Source: Capsicum annuum (lineage: Eukaryota > Streptophyta > Magnoliopsida > Solanales > Solanaceae). From it: a DNA stretch of 64,000 bases. The notes beneath the pieces are model-generated. The model did not search any database. It saw only the letters and a program-made list of their open reading frames with translations, and was not told the origin of the DNA. A program made the translations under genes and the position numbers. The stretch spans positions 57,757,948-57,821,947 of the forward strand of contig NC_061115.1 in the NCBI RefSeq assembly GCF_002878395.1. The letters are read 5' to 3'. Shown here piece by piece: positions 47,791 to 59,280 of the stretch. How positions within the stretch are numbered: position 1 is the first letter of the stretch; each line of letters opens with the position of its first letter.

Positions 47791-49476
47791 TTCTTTTTCT
47801 TTTGAAATCTTGCCTATCAGTTAAACTTTAGGGTCAGAAAGTCAAGCCTTCAGATTCTAATTATAGTTCTAGTATGTTTAGATAATTAGTAAGGGGAGAT
47901 GATTCTCGACTCTTTTCTGTCTTATTGAAAAGTTTCATACAATATTTATTATGATATTTACAAATGCTACCCATTTTAATTCCACGAATACATCTTGTAT
48001 CAGTATGCTTCTCATAGAATTGTGTGTGTTCCAAGTTCCTAGTACTGAAATTTTGGTTCAATTAGTGTCACGAATCATATCCCATGAAATGCAGAATTTC
48101 CAGACTAAGGTCATGCAGCTCATGACTCATGTACTCTTGTCAAGATTTACAGTATGCTTAGCTCATATGACTCACGTTCCACTTTTAGTGAGCAGCCAAA
48201 CTCAGTAGTGTCATGTAAACCCTTAGCTTAAATCCCTTGATAAATCCATGATTTTGGTATTCTATTCCTTAGGCCTCAGTTAAGTGTCAAATTTGATATA
48301 TCCTTGGCGTATGTCAGTTGTCCATAATAAATTATCAAAACTCAATTACAACTTTAGTGTTCAGTTTCAGTAATCAATATTTAGTCCCAGAATCAAATTC
48401 TTCTGTTATCATCCTTCAGTTAATTAGATAAGTCAATACGGTTATGCATTCATGCTCTGCACCCACGTGGATCTTTTCTGTTGTCTTAGTTACAGTGCAT
48501 GAGGCTTAGTTACTTCATCTTAGATAATGTTCATAGGTCACAACTCAACTTACCAAATCTCAATCAGGTGATGATCTTCTTACTTAGCTATCTTATAGAG
48601 ATAAATTCGTACAGTTTGGTTTCCATGTCCCCAACTACGTGCTCTAGAAAAAATCTCATGAAAGAATGTAACCATTCTAAGATGAACCAATCAGATAGAT
48701 GTAAGATCAGCTTAGTTCGTGTATCATGCCTTAGTTTCAAATCTCACATAATTAGCTTTGACTCAATTCGTAAGTGTCTTATACATCGCCTCAGTTTTCC
48801 TCAGGAACTCAGCCCAGCTTGTATTCCTCAAGGGACCTAGTGTCCCAAGGAGGAGATACGCTATATTCCCCCCAAACTTTCATGACATAACCATGCATCT
48901 CTCTTCTCATAGCATATCTAGTTTTGACTAGTGAGTACCTATAAGTTGACTATCTAGCTCCAATTGTGGTCGTACGCATGTACTGAAGATACTTAGTTTA
49001 GATCACAATATTCAGCACATGTATCACATTCCATACCTAGTTATGTTCTCATATTCCTTCTCATTCATATTTAGTAATTAAGCTCAGACTCAGGCAAAGG
49101 TAATAGCTTTTTTTAAGCTTATCCATTTTTACGTTCAGATTTCAGTTACAAATATGGTATTTAGTTCTATGCTCAGTGTACATTTAAAACTTGGTATCTT
49201 TACCCTTGGATGTTCAGTCACATGTTCTTGAGTCAGTTCATTTATGTATTCACGTATAAGATATGTGTAATCAACTTATCAGTGCTTCAGTCGTGCAGTC
49301 ATGCATCAACTCAGTCATAAAATCATACATCAGATATGCATGCTCAGTATGAATCACAGTAATGTTAGTCAAGTAGTCATGTTTGAATTGTTCATGTTTA
49401 GTATGTACTTAAGCTTATCATTTCTCCCATCTCAATCAGTCTCATTCAAGGAAAAATATTCCTATGGGGGAGATAT
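47791..49476 (+). other. Post-gag region, unit 3
   Basis: This is the counterpart of 36086-37776 and holds the full conserved open frame (48499-48840). A 66-codon minus-strand frame (47861-48061) has a counterpart in unit 4 (53869-54069). It ends in CCTATGGGGGAGATAT before LTR 4. Confidence 0.75.
48499..48840 (+). CDS. Hypothetical 113-codon post-gag ORF, unit 3
   Basis: It starts MRLSYFILDNVHRSQLNLPN and ends QELSPACIPQGT. The product is rich in Ser, Leu and Ile with no recognised domain. The same frame, with the same start and stop, is open in unit 5 (59990-60331). It is open but lacks the first ATG in unit 1 and is broken once or twice in units 2, 4 and 6. That the frame stayed open while the adjacent gag gathered stops is the only argument for a real gene; it has no family match that I can recognise and could be a chance open frame in Ser/Leu-coding composition. 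Confidence 0.25.
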   Translation: MRLSYFILDNVHRSQLNLPNLNQVMIFLLSYLIEINSYSLVSMSPTTCSRKNLMKECNHSKMNQSDRCKISLVRVSCLSFKSHIISFDSIRKCLIHRLSFPQELSPACIPQGT

Positions 49477-52339
49477 TATAATACCCCATACTTCCATAAA
49501 TCTTAAAATCATCCCACAAATATGGAAAATTGAATAAGATTTTCATCGATACCAAATTTGCCCAAATCCGATGCCCTGGTGAAGAGTTATAGCTTTTTTA
49601 GTGAGATAGTGTATCACTTGAGCCATCAGCGCATCGCGGAGCCCGTTAAAATGACAATTGTCAATTTCTAGTGTTTCTCAGCAATAGTGGTGCGTCACGC
49701 CAAACTTTCAGGTTGCAAATTGATTGGCAACACGACAGCTCCCGTCGCTTCACTGTGCAATTTCCCAGTTGTCACTTTCTAGTGACTTGGAAGAATAGTG
49801 GCGCATCGTGCCTAGGATGAAAATTGAGAAATTTTCACAAAATTAAAATATTCATCCAAGGTTTACAATGTTCAATTTTCCACCCCTATATATACCCAAT
49901 AAAACGTGATTCAACCATATTTCACTCAAAATATAATGTTTCTCTCAAGTTTCTCTCAAGAACAAGCTAGGGTTTTCAATTGGGGAGTGAAATCCCAGAC
50001 CCAAATTCAAGAATCTCTCCACCAATCTTTATAGAATCAAGAACTAAGGTATGTACAGTATTGACTCATGGACTCCTTTCAGCAATGAAGCTCAAGAACC
50101 CTATTTTAAACTATATGTCATGATGTTCTTATTTTGAATTGATTATGTTCATGTTATTATTGTTGTCTGACTGCCAAGATTGCATCCTTATCATGTTTTC
50201 ATAAAACTATATTAGTATAGGGTTGCAACTCATCCAATTAAGTAAAATTATGGAACCATGTTGTGTTAAATTGATGATCATGCCTATGCCCTAAGTGTGC
50301 ATGCAAGGTATTTGATAATATGCCCCAATGAATGAATGATGATCAAGTATTTAGTTTTTGTGTGTCCAGATCATGTCATGACTTAAGTTATGCTATACAT
50401 GCTTGAGTAAGATGATTCCCATACAAAACCTATGCAATGTGACTGCTTGATTAGATGTTCGTAAGATTAGAAGTATGAAATTATGCCATGTTTGTACGCA
50501 TTACTATACATGTACAATATTATGATGATCATGTGCTTCATGAAATCCCTAACTATGAAATTATGAATTGTTGATATTGGTCAAGTGATCAAAAGTGTTA
50601 AGCCTTGTCAGTTTCGTTCTATCGAGTCTTGGGGGTACTTGTACCCAATAATTTAGCTGTGTGCCTAAAGTCATGTCATGTTTTCATGATAATCTCAGTC
50701 AAGCCATGATCAGTAGAATTTAATCAGTCTCATGACTCAAGCAAACTTAGTAATTTTAGTATTGGTCCAGTCTCTTCAAGAAATCTCAGAAACCTCAGTA
50801 ATCTTCGTGATCTCAGTATTCCCCGAAAATTGCAGTGACTTTAGTACCCTTAGTCGGTCCTAAGATCTCAATTGTATTTTGTCAGTCAAAAAAACTCAGC
50901 AAACTTAATTTAGCTTCGCTAAACAATACCATCAGTTACAATTCAGTTCAGTATAATCAATCTAGCATCTATTCAATTGGGAGTAGGATTAAACACCAAG
51001 TGAACCCAAAGATGGGGACTAACAGGTTGTTCAGTGGAGGGTGTGATCCCTAGAATCAATCCTTGCATTCCAAAACTATGTATCCAGCATAGGTTGATAT
51101 GTAACCCTATACATAGGGATACTAATATATCTTATTTGGGATTATTCCTATAGGAGGGTTGACGGGAGAGATTCTCATCAGAGAGGTTTATCTCACAACT
51201 TGTCTTTATTTGTGGCATGGTTCTAACACCCTTCTAGCTGGGGTTATAAGTTGGACCCCACCAATTAGTTCTAGGGCATGTTGGTTAGATAATTACCTCT
51301 CACATTCTCAGTTTCAGATCCAGTCTCAGATATAGAACTCAATTCAGTTCTACAAAAATCCAGGACAGTCGGGTACAGTCAACTCAGTACAGGATGGAAC
51401 TCAGCTAGTTCTATCAGTATCAGGATTGTCAGATACAATCACTCATGTTAACTGTATTCATACTCAGTAATCATGTTATTATGAACCCAGTTAATAGTAT
51501 ATTTATTATACGAAACTCATGTTATCTGTATTCAGTTTCAGGATTGTCATATAGAATCAAGTTGACCAGTTCTTCATAATCAGAACTGTCAGAAACAATC
51601 ATTCCTTTATCAAAAATTTGATATCAATTCCTCAGTAATCAATAGACTCAGTCATCTAGTATCTTTGTATTAGTACTTAGATATCAGTAAATCCCTATTA
51701 TCAGTAGACTCAGTATTCAGTAATATCACGATGTCAGTCATAGCTAAGTATTAATGCATATATTCTTTTATTTATGTTAGTCAGTCATTTAGTATTGTTT
51801 GTGCATATGAACCCCTTGCATTCAGCCTACCTTATTTGCATACCAGTACATTCCAACATACTGATGCAGTTGTGCTATTGTTATTTACTTTACGCCATAG
51901 GTTCAGAAGCATGCACTCCAGAGAATCAATTGAATTTTAGATTCTAGCAGCAGTAGATTTGTAGGGATTTCTCATTATTCAAGAATGATATGATTTCCTT
52001 ATTATTATTTATTATCTCAGTTCCATATCAGTAGATGGAGTTAGTTGGAGACATATTCCTTCAACTCATTTTTTAGTTCAGTTTAGAGGCTTTCAGACTA
52101 TAGCATGCCAGATAGTTACTTCAGATTTGCTTGGGTATTTGTTATATCATTTTTAGACGTAGTTTTATTAGATATTTAGTAAGGTTTGAACTTTATGTCC
52201 TTACAGCTTTTACATATTCTACATGATTTCTGTATATTATGCAGTGCTTAGTTACAGATATCAGTTATGGGTTAGCTTGTGGTCCTTTGAGGTCATAGGC
52301 ACCGTGTAGCATTCTGAGTACAAAATTCAGGGTTTTACA
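49477..52339 (+). repeat. Array LTR 4 (2.86 kb)
   Basis: The first TG has become TA (TATAATACCCC). It ends GGGTTTTACA. About 50 bases between AAATCATCCCACAAATAT and GGAAAATTGAATAAG are missing near the start. TATA box is at 49887-49896 and the donor-like AAG|GTATGT at 50049. Confidence 0.9.
49887..50048 (+). promoter_or_regulatory. LTR 4 TATA box and predicted first exon
   Basis: TATATATACC is followed by the conserved leader and the donor-like site. The acceptor TTTATAG|ATCATG at 52542 is intact in this unit, giving a predicted intron of 50049-52542. Confidence 0.55.
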
Positions 52340-52343
52340 AACT

Positions 52344-52356
52344 TGGTATCAGAGTC
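52344..52356 (+). other. Primer binding site, unit 4
   Basis: TGGTATCAGAGTC, one base off the tRNA-Met type PBS. The leader after it lacks about 18 bases at 52438 relative to other units. Confidence 0.87.
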
Positions 52357-52545
52357 TAAGTTTAAAATGTGTCCTAGTAAGTCTGAAAAGCTGCATCTAG
52401 TAGAGTTTTGTACATGGGTGTGATGTGCACTACATTTATGTTTTAGGAACAATTTCCCTTCTTTCGATATTTTTGTCGTGCCAGTGAGCATAGGATCAAA
52501 TTTAAAATCACATTCTAATATACTTTTTCCCTTCATTTATAGATC

Positions 52546-53800
52546 ATGCCTCCCAAAAAGACTAACGAATGGGGAACCAAAAATTAGTCAGTGCCTCAGC
52601 CCGTCCAGCCAGATTCTCTCAATGAGCATGTCTCTGAATCAAAATTCAGGACTATATTTACAACTATAGCCAGTTAAGTCAACGCTCAAATTGAATGGCC
52701 AGCTACTGTTCCAACCAACCCAATGGAAAATTCTATTGCAGCTAGGATTCAGGACTTCACCCAAATGAATCCTCCCCTATTCTCTGATTTTAAGTTAGGA
52801 GAGGATCCACTGGAGTTCCTCGATTAGGTTCAGAAAGTCACAGACATCATGGTACTGACTTCCAGTAAGAGTGCCGATTTAGCCGCCTATCATCTAAAAG
52901 ATGTAGCTGATACATAGTTCAAATAGTGGAAGGTAGACCGGGGTACAGATGCAGATCCCATAGATTGGGAAAAGTTTGCTACAACCTTCTTAGATAGATT
53001 TTTTCCCCTAGAGAAGAAAAAAGCCAAAGTATTAGAGATCATCAACCTTAGAGAACGTAGCATGAGTGTAAAAGAGTATTTCCTTAAGTTTACTCAGGTA
53101 GCCAGGTATGCTCCCCATGTAGTAGCAGATAATAGATCCAGAATATATAAGTTTGTATCAGAGGTGTCAGGTAAATTAGTTAAGAAGTGCCACACTACGA
53201 TATTGGTTCAGGAGATATTAATATCTAGGCTTATGGTCCATGCTCAATAGATTAAGGAGCAAAAACTTAAGATGAAGGAGAGAGAAAATAAGAGAGCTAG
53301 GATAGGTAGTTATAGTTTTGCTTAGTTAGGGTGGCAGGGTGGTAATCATGTTTAGTTGTGTCAGAAATTTTCAACCCTAGCTCACCTTTCAGCTAGTTCT
53401 CTAGTGTTAGAGTTCAGAAATAACCGTAAGGATGAGGCATCAGGCTCCAAGGTCTAGGGTAGTGAGAGTAGGAGTCTTACTTATCCACTTTGCGAAGAGT
53501 GTAGTAATCATCATAAGGGGGTGTGTAGAGCTGGCAGTAATGTATGTTTTGACTATGGAGAAGTAGGTCACATAGTATAAGATTATCCTAAACTCGGTCC
53601 TCTAAGTCAGCATGGTTATTCTTTAGCTCAGTCTGATCGCTCGAGATGGCAGGGCAATAATCCAGCATTTTCGGAGGGTAACGCCCAAACAGTCTTTATG
53701 CTCTTCAGTCCCGACCTAATCTAGAAAGTTCTCTTAAGCAGTTACTAGTATGTTATAGATCTCTTATTTACATGTTCATGCTTCTTTATATTCATGAGTT
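52546..53800 (+). pseudogene. gag: gag, array unit 4
   Basis: The ATG at 52546 starts MPPKKTNEWGTKN, then the shared codon-14 stop (52585-52587). Later pieces are RIQDFTQMNPPLFSDFK, GTDADPID and the 62-aa open piece 53062-53250 (MSVKEYFLKFTQVARYAPHV, VADNRSRIYKFVSEVSGKLV). The knuckle is CFDYGEVGHIV followed by a stop, so two Cys are lost. Stops replace Gln in LDQV and Trp and Gln in the WFKQW motif near 52915-52930, all as C-to-T or G-to-A changes. Confidence 0.87.
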
Positions 53801-55040
53801 TCTTTTCTTTTGAAATGTTGCCTATCAGTTAAACTTTGGGGTTAGAAAGTCAAGCCTTCAGACTCTAGTTATAGTTCCAGTATGTTTAGAGAATCAATAA
53901 TGGAAGACGATTCCCCACCCTTTCCTGTCTTATTGCAAATATTCTTACTATAGTCATCATGATATTTACACGTGCTACCCATTTCAATTCCACGAATATA
54001 GCTTGTATTCGTATGCTTCTTACAGAATAGTGTGTATCCTAAGTTCCTAGTATAGGAATTCCAGTTCACTTAGTGTCACAATCATGTCCCGTGAAATGCT
54101 GAAATTCTAGACTAAGGTCATGCAGCTCATGACTCATGTACTCATATCAAGCTTTACAGTATGCTTAGCCCATATAACTCACGTTTCACTTCTAGTGAGA
54201 AGACAAACTCAGCAGTGTCATGCACACCCTCATCTTAAAGCTTTTATAAATCAATCAGTTGGTATTCTATTCCTAGGGCCTCAGTTAGGTGTCAAATTCG
54301 ATATTTCCTTGGCGTATGTAAGTTATCCATAATTAATTACCATAACTCTGTTACAACTTCAGTGTTCAGTTTTAGTAATCAACATTCTATCACAGAATAA
54401 AATTCTTTAGTTATCGGTCCTTCAGTTAATTGGATAAGTCAATATGGTTATGCATTCGTGCTCAGCACCCACGTGAATCGTTTTCAGTAGTATTAGTTAC
54501 AGTACATTAGGCTTGGTTAATTAATCTTAAATGATGTTCATAGGTTTCAACTCATCTTACCAAATCTCAATCATGTTATGATTTTCTTACGCATCTATAT
54601 TATACAGAAAAAATTCATACAGTTTGGTTTCCATGTCCTCAACTATGTGCTCTAGCCAAAATCATATGAAAGAATGTAACTATTCTAAGATGAACCAATC
54701 AGATAGATACAAGATTAGCTCAGTTCGTGTATCATACCTTAGTTTCAAATCTCACATAATTAGCTATGAATTAATTCCTAGGTGTCTTATACATCACCTC
54801 AATTTTCCTCAGTAACTCAGCCCATCCAGTATAACTCAAGGGACCTAGTGTCCCGAGGGAAGATACACTATATTCCCCAAACCTTTCATGACATAACCAT
54901 GCATATCTCTTCTCGTAAAAAATCTAGTTTGAACTAGTGAGTAGCTATAAGTTGACCATCTAGCTCCAATTGTGGTCGTACGCCATGTACTCAAGGTACT
55001 CAGTCTCATTCGAGAATGAATATTCCCAAGGGGTAGATAT
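53801..55040 (+). other. Post-gag region, unit 4 (450-base deletion)
   Basis: It is shorter than its counterparts. After AAGGTACTCAG near 55000 it jumps straight to TCTCATTCGAG, losing roughly 450 bases found in the other units; CTCAG/ATCAG at both ends suggests a short-homology deletion. It ends in CCCAAGGGGTAGATAT before LTR 5. Confidence 0.8.
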
Positions 55041-57804
55041 TGTAATACCTCGTACTTCTATCTAACTTAAAATCATCCCACAAATGTTAAATACTTGTTT
55101 CAAAGATGAATCCAATTTCATACATGTGATATTTTCAACATTTTCACTTTTTGTCATGTGGGAAATTGAATAAAATTTCCATCGATAACAACTTCGCCCA
55201 AATCCGATACCCGGGAGAAGAGTTAGAGCCTTTTTGGTGAGATAGCGTATCACTTGAGCCATCAACGCATCATGGAGCTAGCTTAAATAACAATTTTCAA
55301 TTTCCAGTATTTCTTAGTGATAGTGGCGCATCTCGCCAATCTTCCAGGTCACAAATAGATAGACAGCGCGATAGCTCCGCATCGTGCCAACGTGAAATTT
55401 CGCATTTGTCACTTTCGAATGACTTGGAACAAAAGTGGCACATTGCGCCAAGGATAAAAATTAGGAAATTTACACAGAATTAAAATATGCCTCCAAGGGT
55501 TAAAAGGTTCAATTTTCCACCCCTATATATACCCAATAACACGTGATTCAACAATATTTCACTCAAAATATATTATTTCTTTCAAGTTTCTGTTAAGAAA
55601 AAGCTAGGGTTTTCAATTAGAGATTCAAATCCAAGAACCAAATTCAAGAATCTCTCTGTCAATCTTCGTAGAATGAAAAACTAAGGTATGCACAGTTCTA
55701 ATTCATGGACTCCTTTCGGACATGAAGCTCAAGAACCCTATTTTACACTATATGTCATGATGTTCTTGTTTAAAATTGATTATGTTCATGTTGTTATTGT
55801 TGTATGACTGCCAAGATTGCACCCTTTTCATGTTTTCATAAAACTATGTAAGTATAGGGTTGAAACTCATGAAATTGAGTTAAATTGTGGAACCATGTTG
55901 TGTTAAATTGATGATCATGCCTATGCCCTTCGTGTGCATGCAAGGTGTTTGATAATATGCCCCAATGAATGAATGATGATGAAGTATTTAGTTTCCTTGT
56001 GTCAAGATCATGTCATGCCTCTTAAGTTATGCTATACATACTTGATTAAGATGATTCCCATACAAAACCTATGCATTGTGACTGCATGATGAGATGTTCG
56101 TAGGATTACAAGTACGATATTATGGCATGTTTATATGCATTACTATCCATGTACAATATTATGATTATCATGTGCTTCATGAAATCCCCAACTATCAAAT
56201 TATGAATTGTTGATATTGGTCATGTCATCAAAAGTGTAGTCTCTTTAAGAAATCTTAGTAATATCAATGATCTCAGTATTCCCTGAAACTCTTAGTGACT
56301 TCAGTACCATCAGTCGATTCTCAGATATCAATAGCATTCCGTCAGTCAACGAAACTCAGTTAACTCAGTTTAGCCCCACTAAACAATACCATCAGTAAAA
56401 GTCAAGTTCTGTATAATCAATCTAGTAGCTATTTAGATAGGAGTAGGATTCATCACCAAGTGAACCTAAGGATAGGGACTCACTTATTATTCAGTGGAGG
56501 GTGTGATCCCTAGAAGCAATCCTTGCATTCCAGAACTACGTAGCCAGCATAGGTTGATATGTAACCCTATGCATAAGGATATAGCACATATAGTTTGGGG
56601 TTATTCCTACAGGATGGTTGATGGAGGAGCTTCCAATCAGACAGGGTTACCTCACAGCTTGTTTTTACTCGTAGCACAGCACTGACATACTTCCAGCTCG
56701 GGTTATAGGTTGGACCCCGCCAATCAGTTCTGTGGCATATCGGTTAGATGATTACCTCCCAATCTCAATTTCTGATCCAGTATCAGAAATAGAACTCAGT
56801 TCAGTTCTATCGAAATCTTGTATAGTCAATACAGTCAACTAACTACAGTACAGAACTCAGCTAGTTCCATTAGTATAAGGACTGTCAGATACAGTCACTT
56901 ATGTTATGAATACTCATACTCAATAATCATGTTATTACAAAACTAGTAAATAGTATAATTATACAAAACTCACGTTGTCAGTTTTCAGTTTCAACACTAT
57001 CATATACAATCAATAAGATAATTCTTCAAACTTAGAACTGTCTGAAATGGTCATTCCTTTATCAGTAATATGATATCAGTTCCTCAGTACTCAATAGACT
57101 CAGTCATTCAGTATCCCAATATTAGTACTTAGATATCAGTAAATCCCTGTTATCAATAGACTCAGTAGTTAGAACACAGTATTCAGTTCAATCACGATCT
57201 CAGTCATAGTTATGTATTCATGCATGTATTTTTTTGTTCATATTAGTTAGTCAGTTAGTATTGTTCATGCATATGAACCCTTTGTATTTAGCCTACATCA
57301 CTTGCATACCAATAAATTCCAATGTACTAATGCATTTACGCTATGGTGTTTTACTTTACGCTATAGGTTCAGAAGCATGTGCTCCAGAGCATCAATAGCA
57401 TTTCAGATTCCAGCAGCAGTAGATTTGTAGTGATTCCTCATCATTCAAGCATGGTATGATTTTTTTATTATTATTTATTATCTCAGTTCTATATCAGTAG
57501 ATGGAGTTAGTTGGAGACATGTTCCTTCAACTCCTTTTTCAGTTCAGTTTAGAGGCCTTCAGACTATAGCATGCCAGACAGTTACTTCAGATTTTTTTTG
57601 GTATTTGTTATATCATTTTCAGACACTATTTTATCAGATGTTTATTTAGGTTTGAACATTATGGACTTACAACTTTTATGTATTCTACATAATTTCAGTA
57701 TATTATCCAGTACTGAGTTACAGATATCAGTTATGCGTTAGCTTGTGGTCCTTCAAGGTCATAGGCACCGTGTACAATTCCAAGTACCAAATTTGGGATA
57801 TTAC
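55041..57804 (+). repeat. Array LTR 5 (2.76 kb)
   Basis: It starts TGTAATACCTCG and ends GATATTACA. About 190 bases are missing at 56239, where AAAAGTGT joins AGTCTCTT (the part with GAGTCCTGGGG in other LTRs). TATA box is at 55524-55533 and the donor-like AAG|GTATGC at 55686. Confidence 0.9.
55524..55685 (+). promoter_or_regulatory. LTR 5 TATA box and predicted first exon
   Basis: TATATATACC and the conserved leader end at the donor-like site. The acceptor ATTTACAG|ATCATG at 58027 is intact, giving a predicted intron of 55686-58027. Confidence 0.55.
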
Positions 57805-57809
57805 AAACT

Positions 57810-57822
57810 TGGTATCAGAGCC
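57810..57822 (+). other. Primer binding site, unit 5
   Basis: TGGTATCAGAGCC, a perfect tRNA-Met type PBS. Confidence 0.9.
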
Positions 57823-58030
57823 TAGGGTTTAACAGTATCCTAGTAAGTCTGAAAAACCACATCTAGTATAGTCTTGTACATGGGTGTACTGTGCGCCAGA
57901 CTTATGTGCAGGAGGCTATGAGATGTTTTAGGAACTATTTCCCTTCTTTCAATATTCATGTCATGCCAGTGAGCATAGGATTAAAGTTAAAATCTTATTC
58001 TAATCCGCTTTCTCCTATTATTTACAGATC

Positions 58031-59280
58031 ATGCCTCCCTAAAGGACTAAAGAATGAGGAACAGAAAATCAGTCAGTGCCTTACCCCGTCTATCCAGATT
58101 CTTTCAATAAGCATATATCTCTTGCAAAATTTAGGACTACATTTACTACTCTAGCCTGTTTAGTCGCAACTCAAAATGAACGGCCAGCTGCTAATCCATT
58201 CAACCCAATGGCAAATACTGCTGCAGCCAGGATTCGTGACTTCACCTGAATGAATCGTCCTTTATTCTCCAATTCTAAGTTAGGTGTGCATCCACAGAAG
58301 TTCATCGATTACGTTTAGAAAGTCACAAATATATAGAAGTTACTTCCAGCAAGAGTACCAAGTTAGCCACCTATGAGCCAAAAGATGTAGCCAATACGTG
58401 GTTCAAACAGTGGAAAGTAGACTGGGGTACAGATGCAGATCCCATAGATTGGGAAGAATTTGCTACAACCTTCTTAGATAGATTCTTTCCCCTAGGGAAG
58501 AAAGAAGACAAAGTATTAGAGTTCATCAACCTTAGAGAAGGTAGCATGAGTGTAAAAGAGTATTCTATGAACTTTACTCAATTATCGAAGTACGCTCCCC
58601 ATGTAGTAGAAGAAAGTAGATCTAGAAAGAGTAAGTTAGTATGAGAGGTTTCAGGTAGATTAGTTAAGGAGTGCAAGACTGTGATGTTGGTTAAGGAGAT
58701 ATATATATCCAGGCTTATGGTCCATGCTCAATAGATTAAGCAAAAACTTAAGAAGAAGGAGAGAGAAAATAAGAAAGCCAGGTCAGGTAGTGATAGTTTT
58801 GCTCAGTTATAGTGGCAGGGTGGTAATCATGTTTAGTTATGTCATAAATGTTCAACCCCAGTTCACCCTTCAGCTAGTGCACTATTACCAAAGTTCAGAA
58901 ATGACCATAGGGATGGGACATCAGGCTCCAAGGCCTAGGGTAGTGAGAACAGGATTCTTACTTATCCACTTTGTGAAGAGTATAGTAAGCATCATAAAGG
59001 GGTGCGTAGAGCTCGCAGTAATGTGCATTTTGAAAGTGGAGAAGTAGGTAACAAATTCTAAGATTATCCTAAACCCGGTTCTCAAAGTCAGCATGGTTAT
59101 TCTTCAGCTCAGTCCGATCGCTCGAAATGGTAGGGCAACAATTCCAACATTATTGGAGGGTAACGCCCAAACAGACTTTATGCACTTCAGTCCCAACATA
59201 ATCAGGAAAGTCCTCTTAATGCAGTTACTAGTATGTTACAGATCTCTTATTTACATGTTCATGCTTCTTCAGACTCATGC
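58031..59280 (+). pseudogene. gag: gag, array unit 5
   Basis: The ATG at 58031 is followed by private stops at codons 4 and 9, but codon 14 is still CAG (58070-58072), unlike units 1-4. The gag core is the best kept of the array here: TWFKQWKVDWGTDADPIDWE near 58394-58455 is intact, followed by FLDRFFPL and EFINLREGSMSVKEY. The zinc-knuckle region is poor (HFESGEVGNKF, only traces of CCHC). The end matches E1 up to the protease active-site codon near 59275. Confidence 0.87.

Noticed and set aside
47861..54069. 66-codon minus-strand frame with the same start and stop in units 3 and 4 (47861-48061, 53869-54069)
   Set aside because: It is not open in the other four units and has no motif; similarity of the two copies is explained by shared descent. 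Weaker than the plus-strand 113-codon frame.
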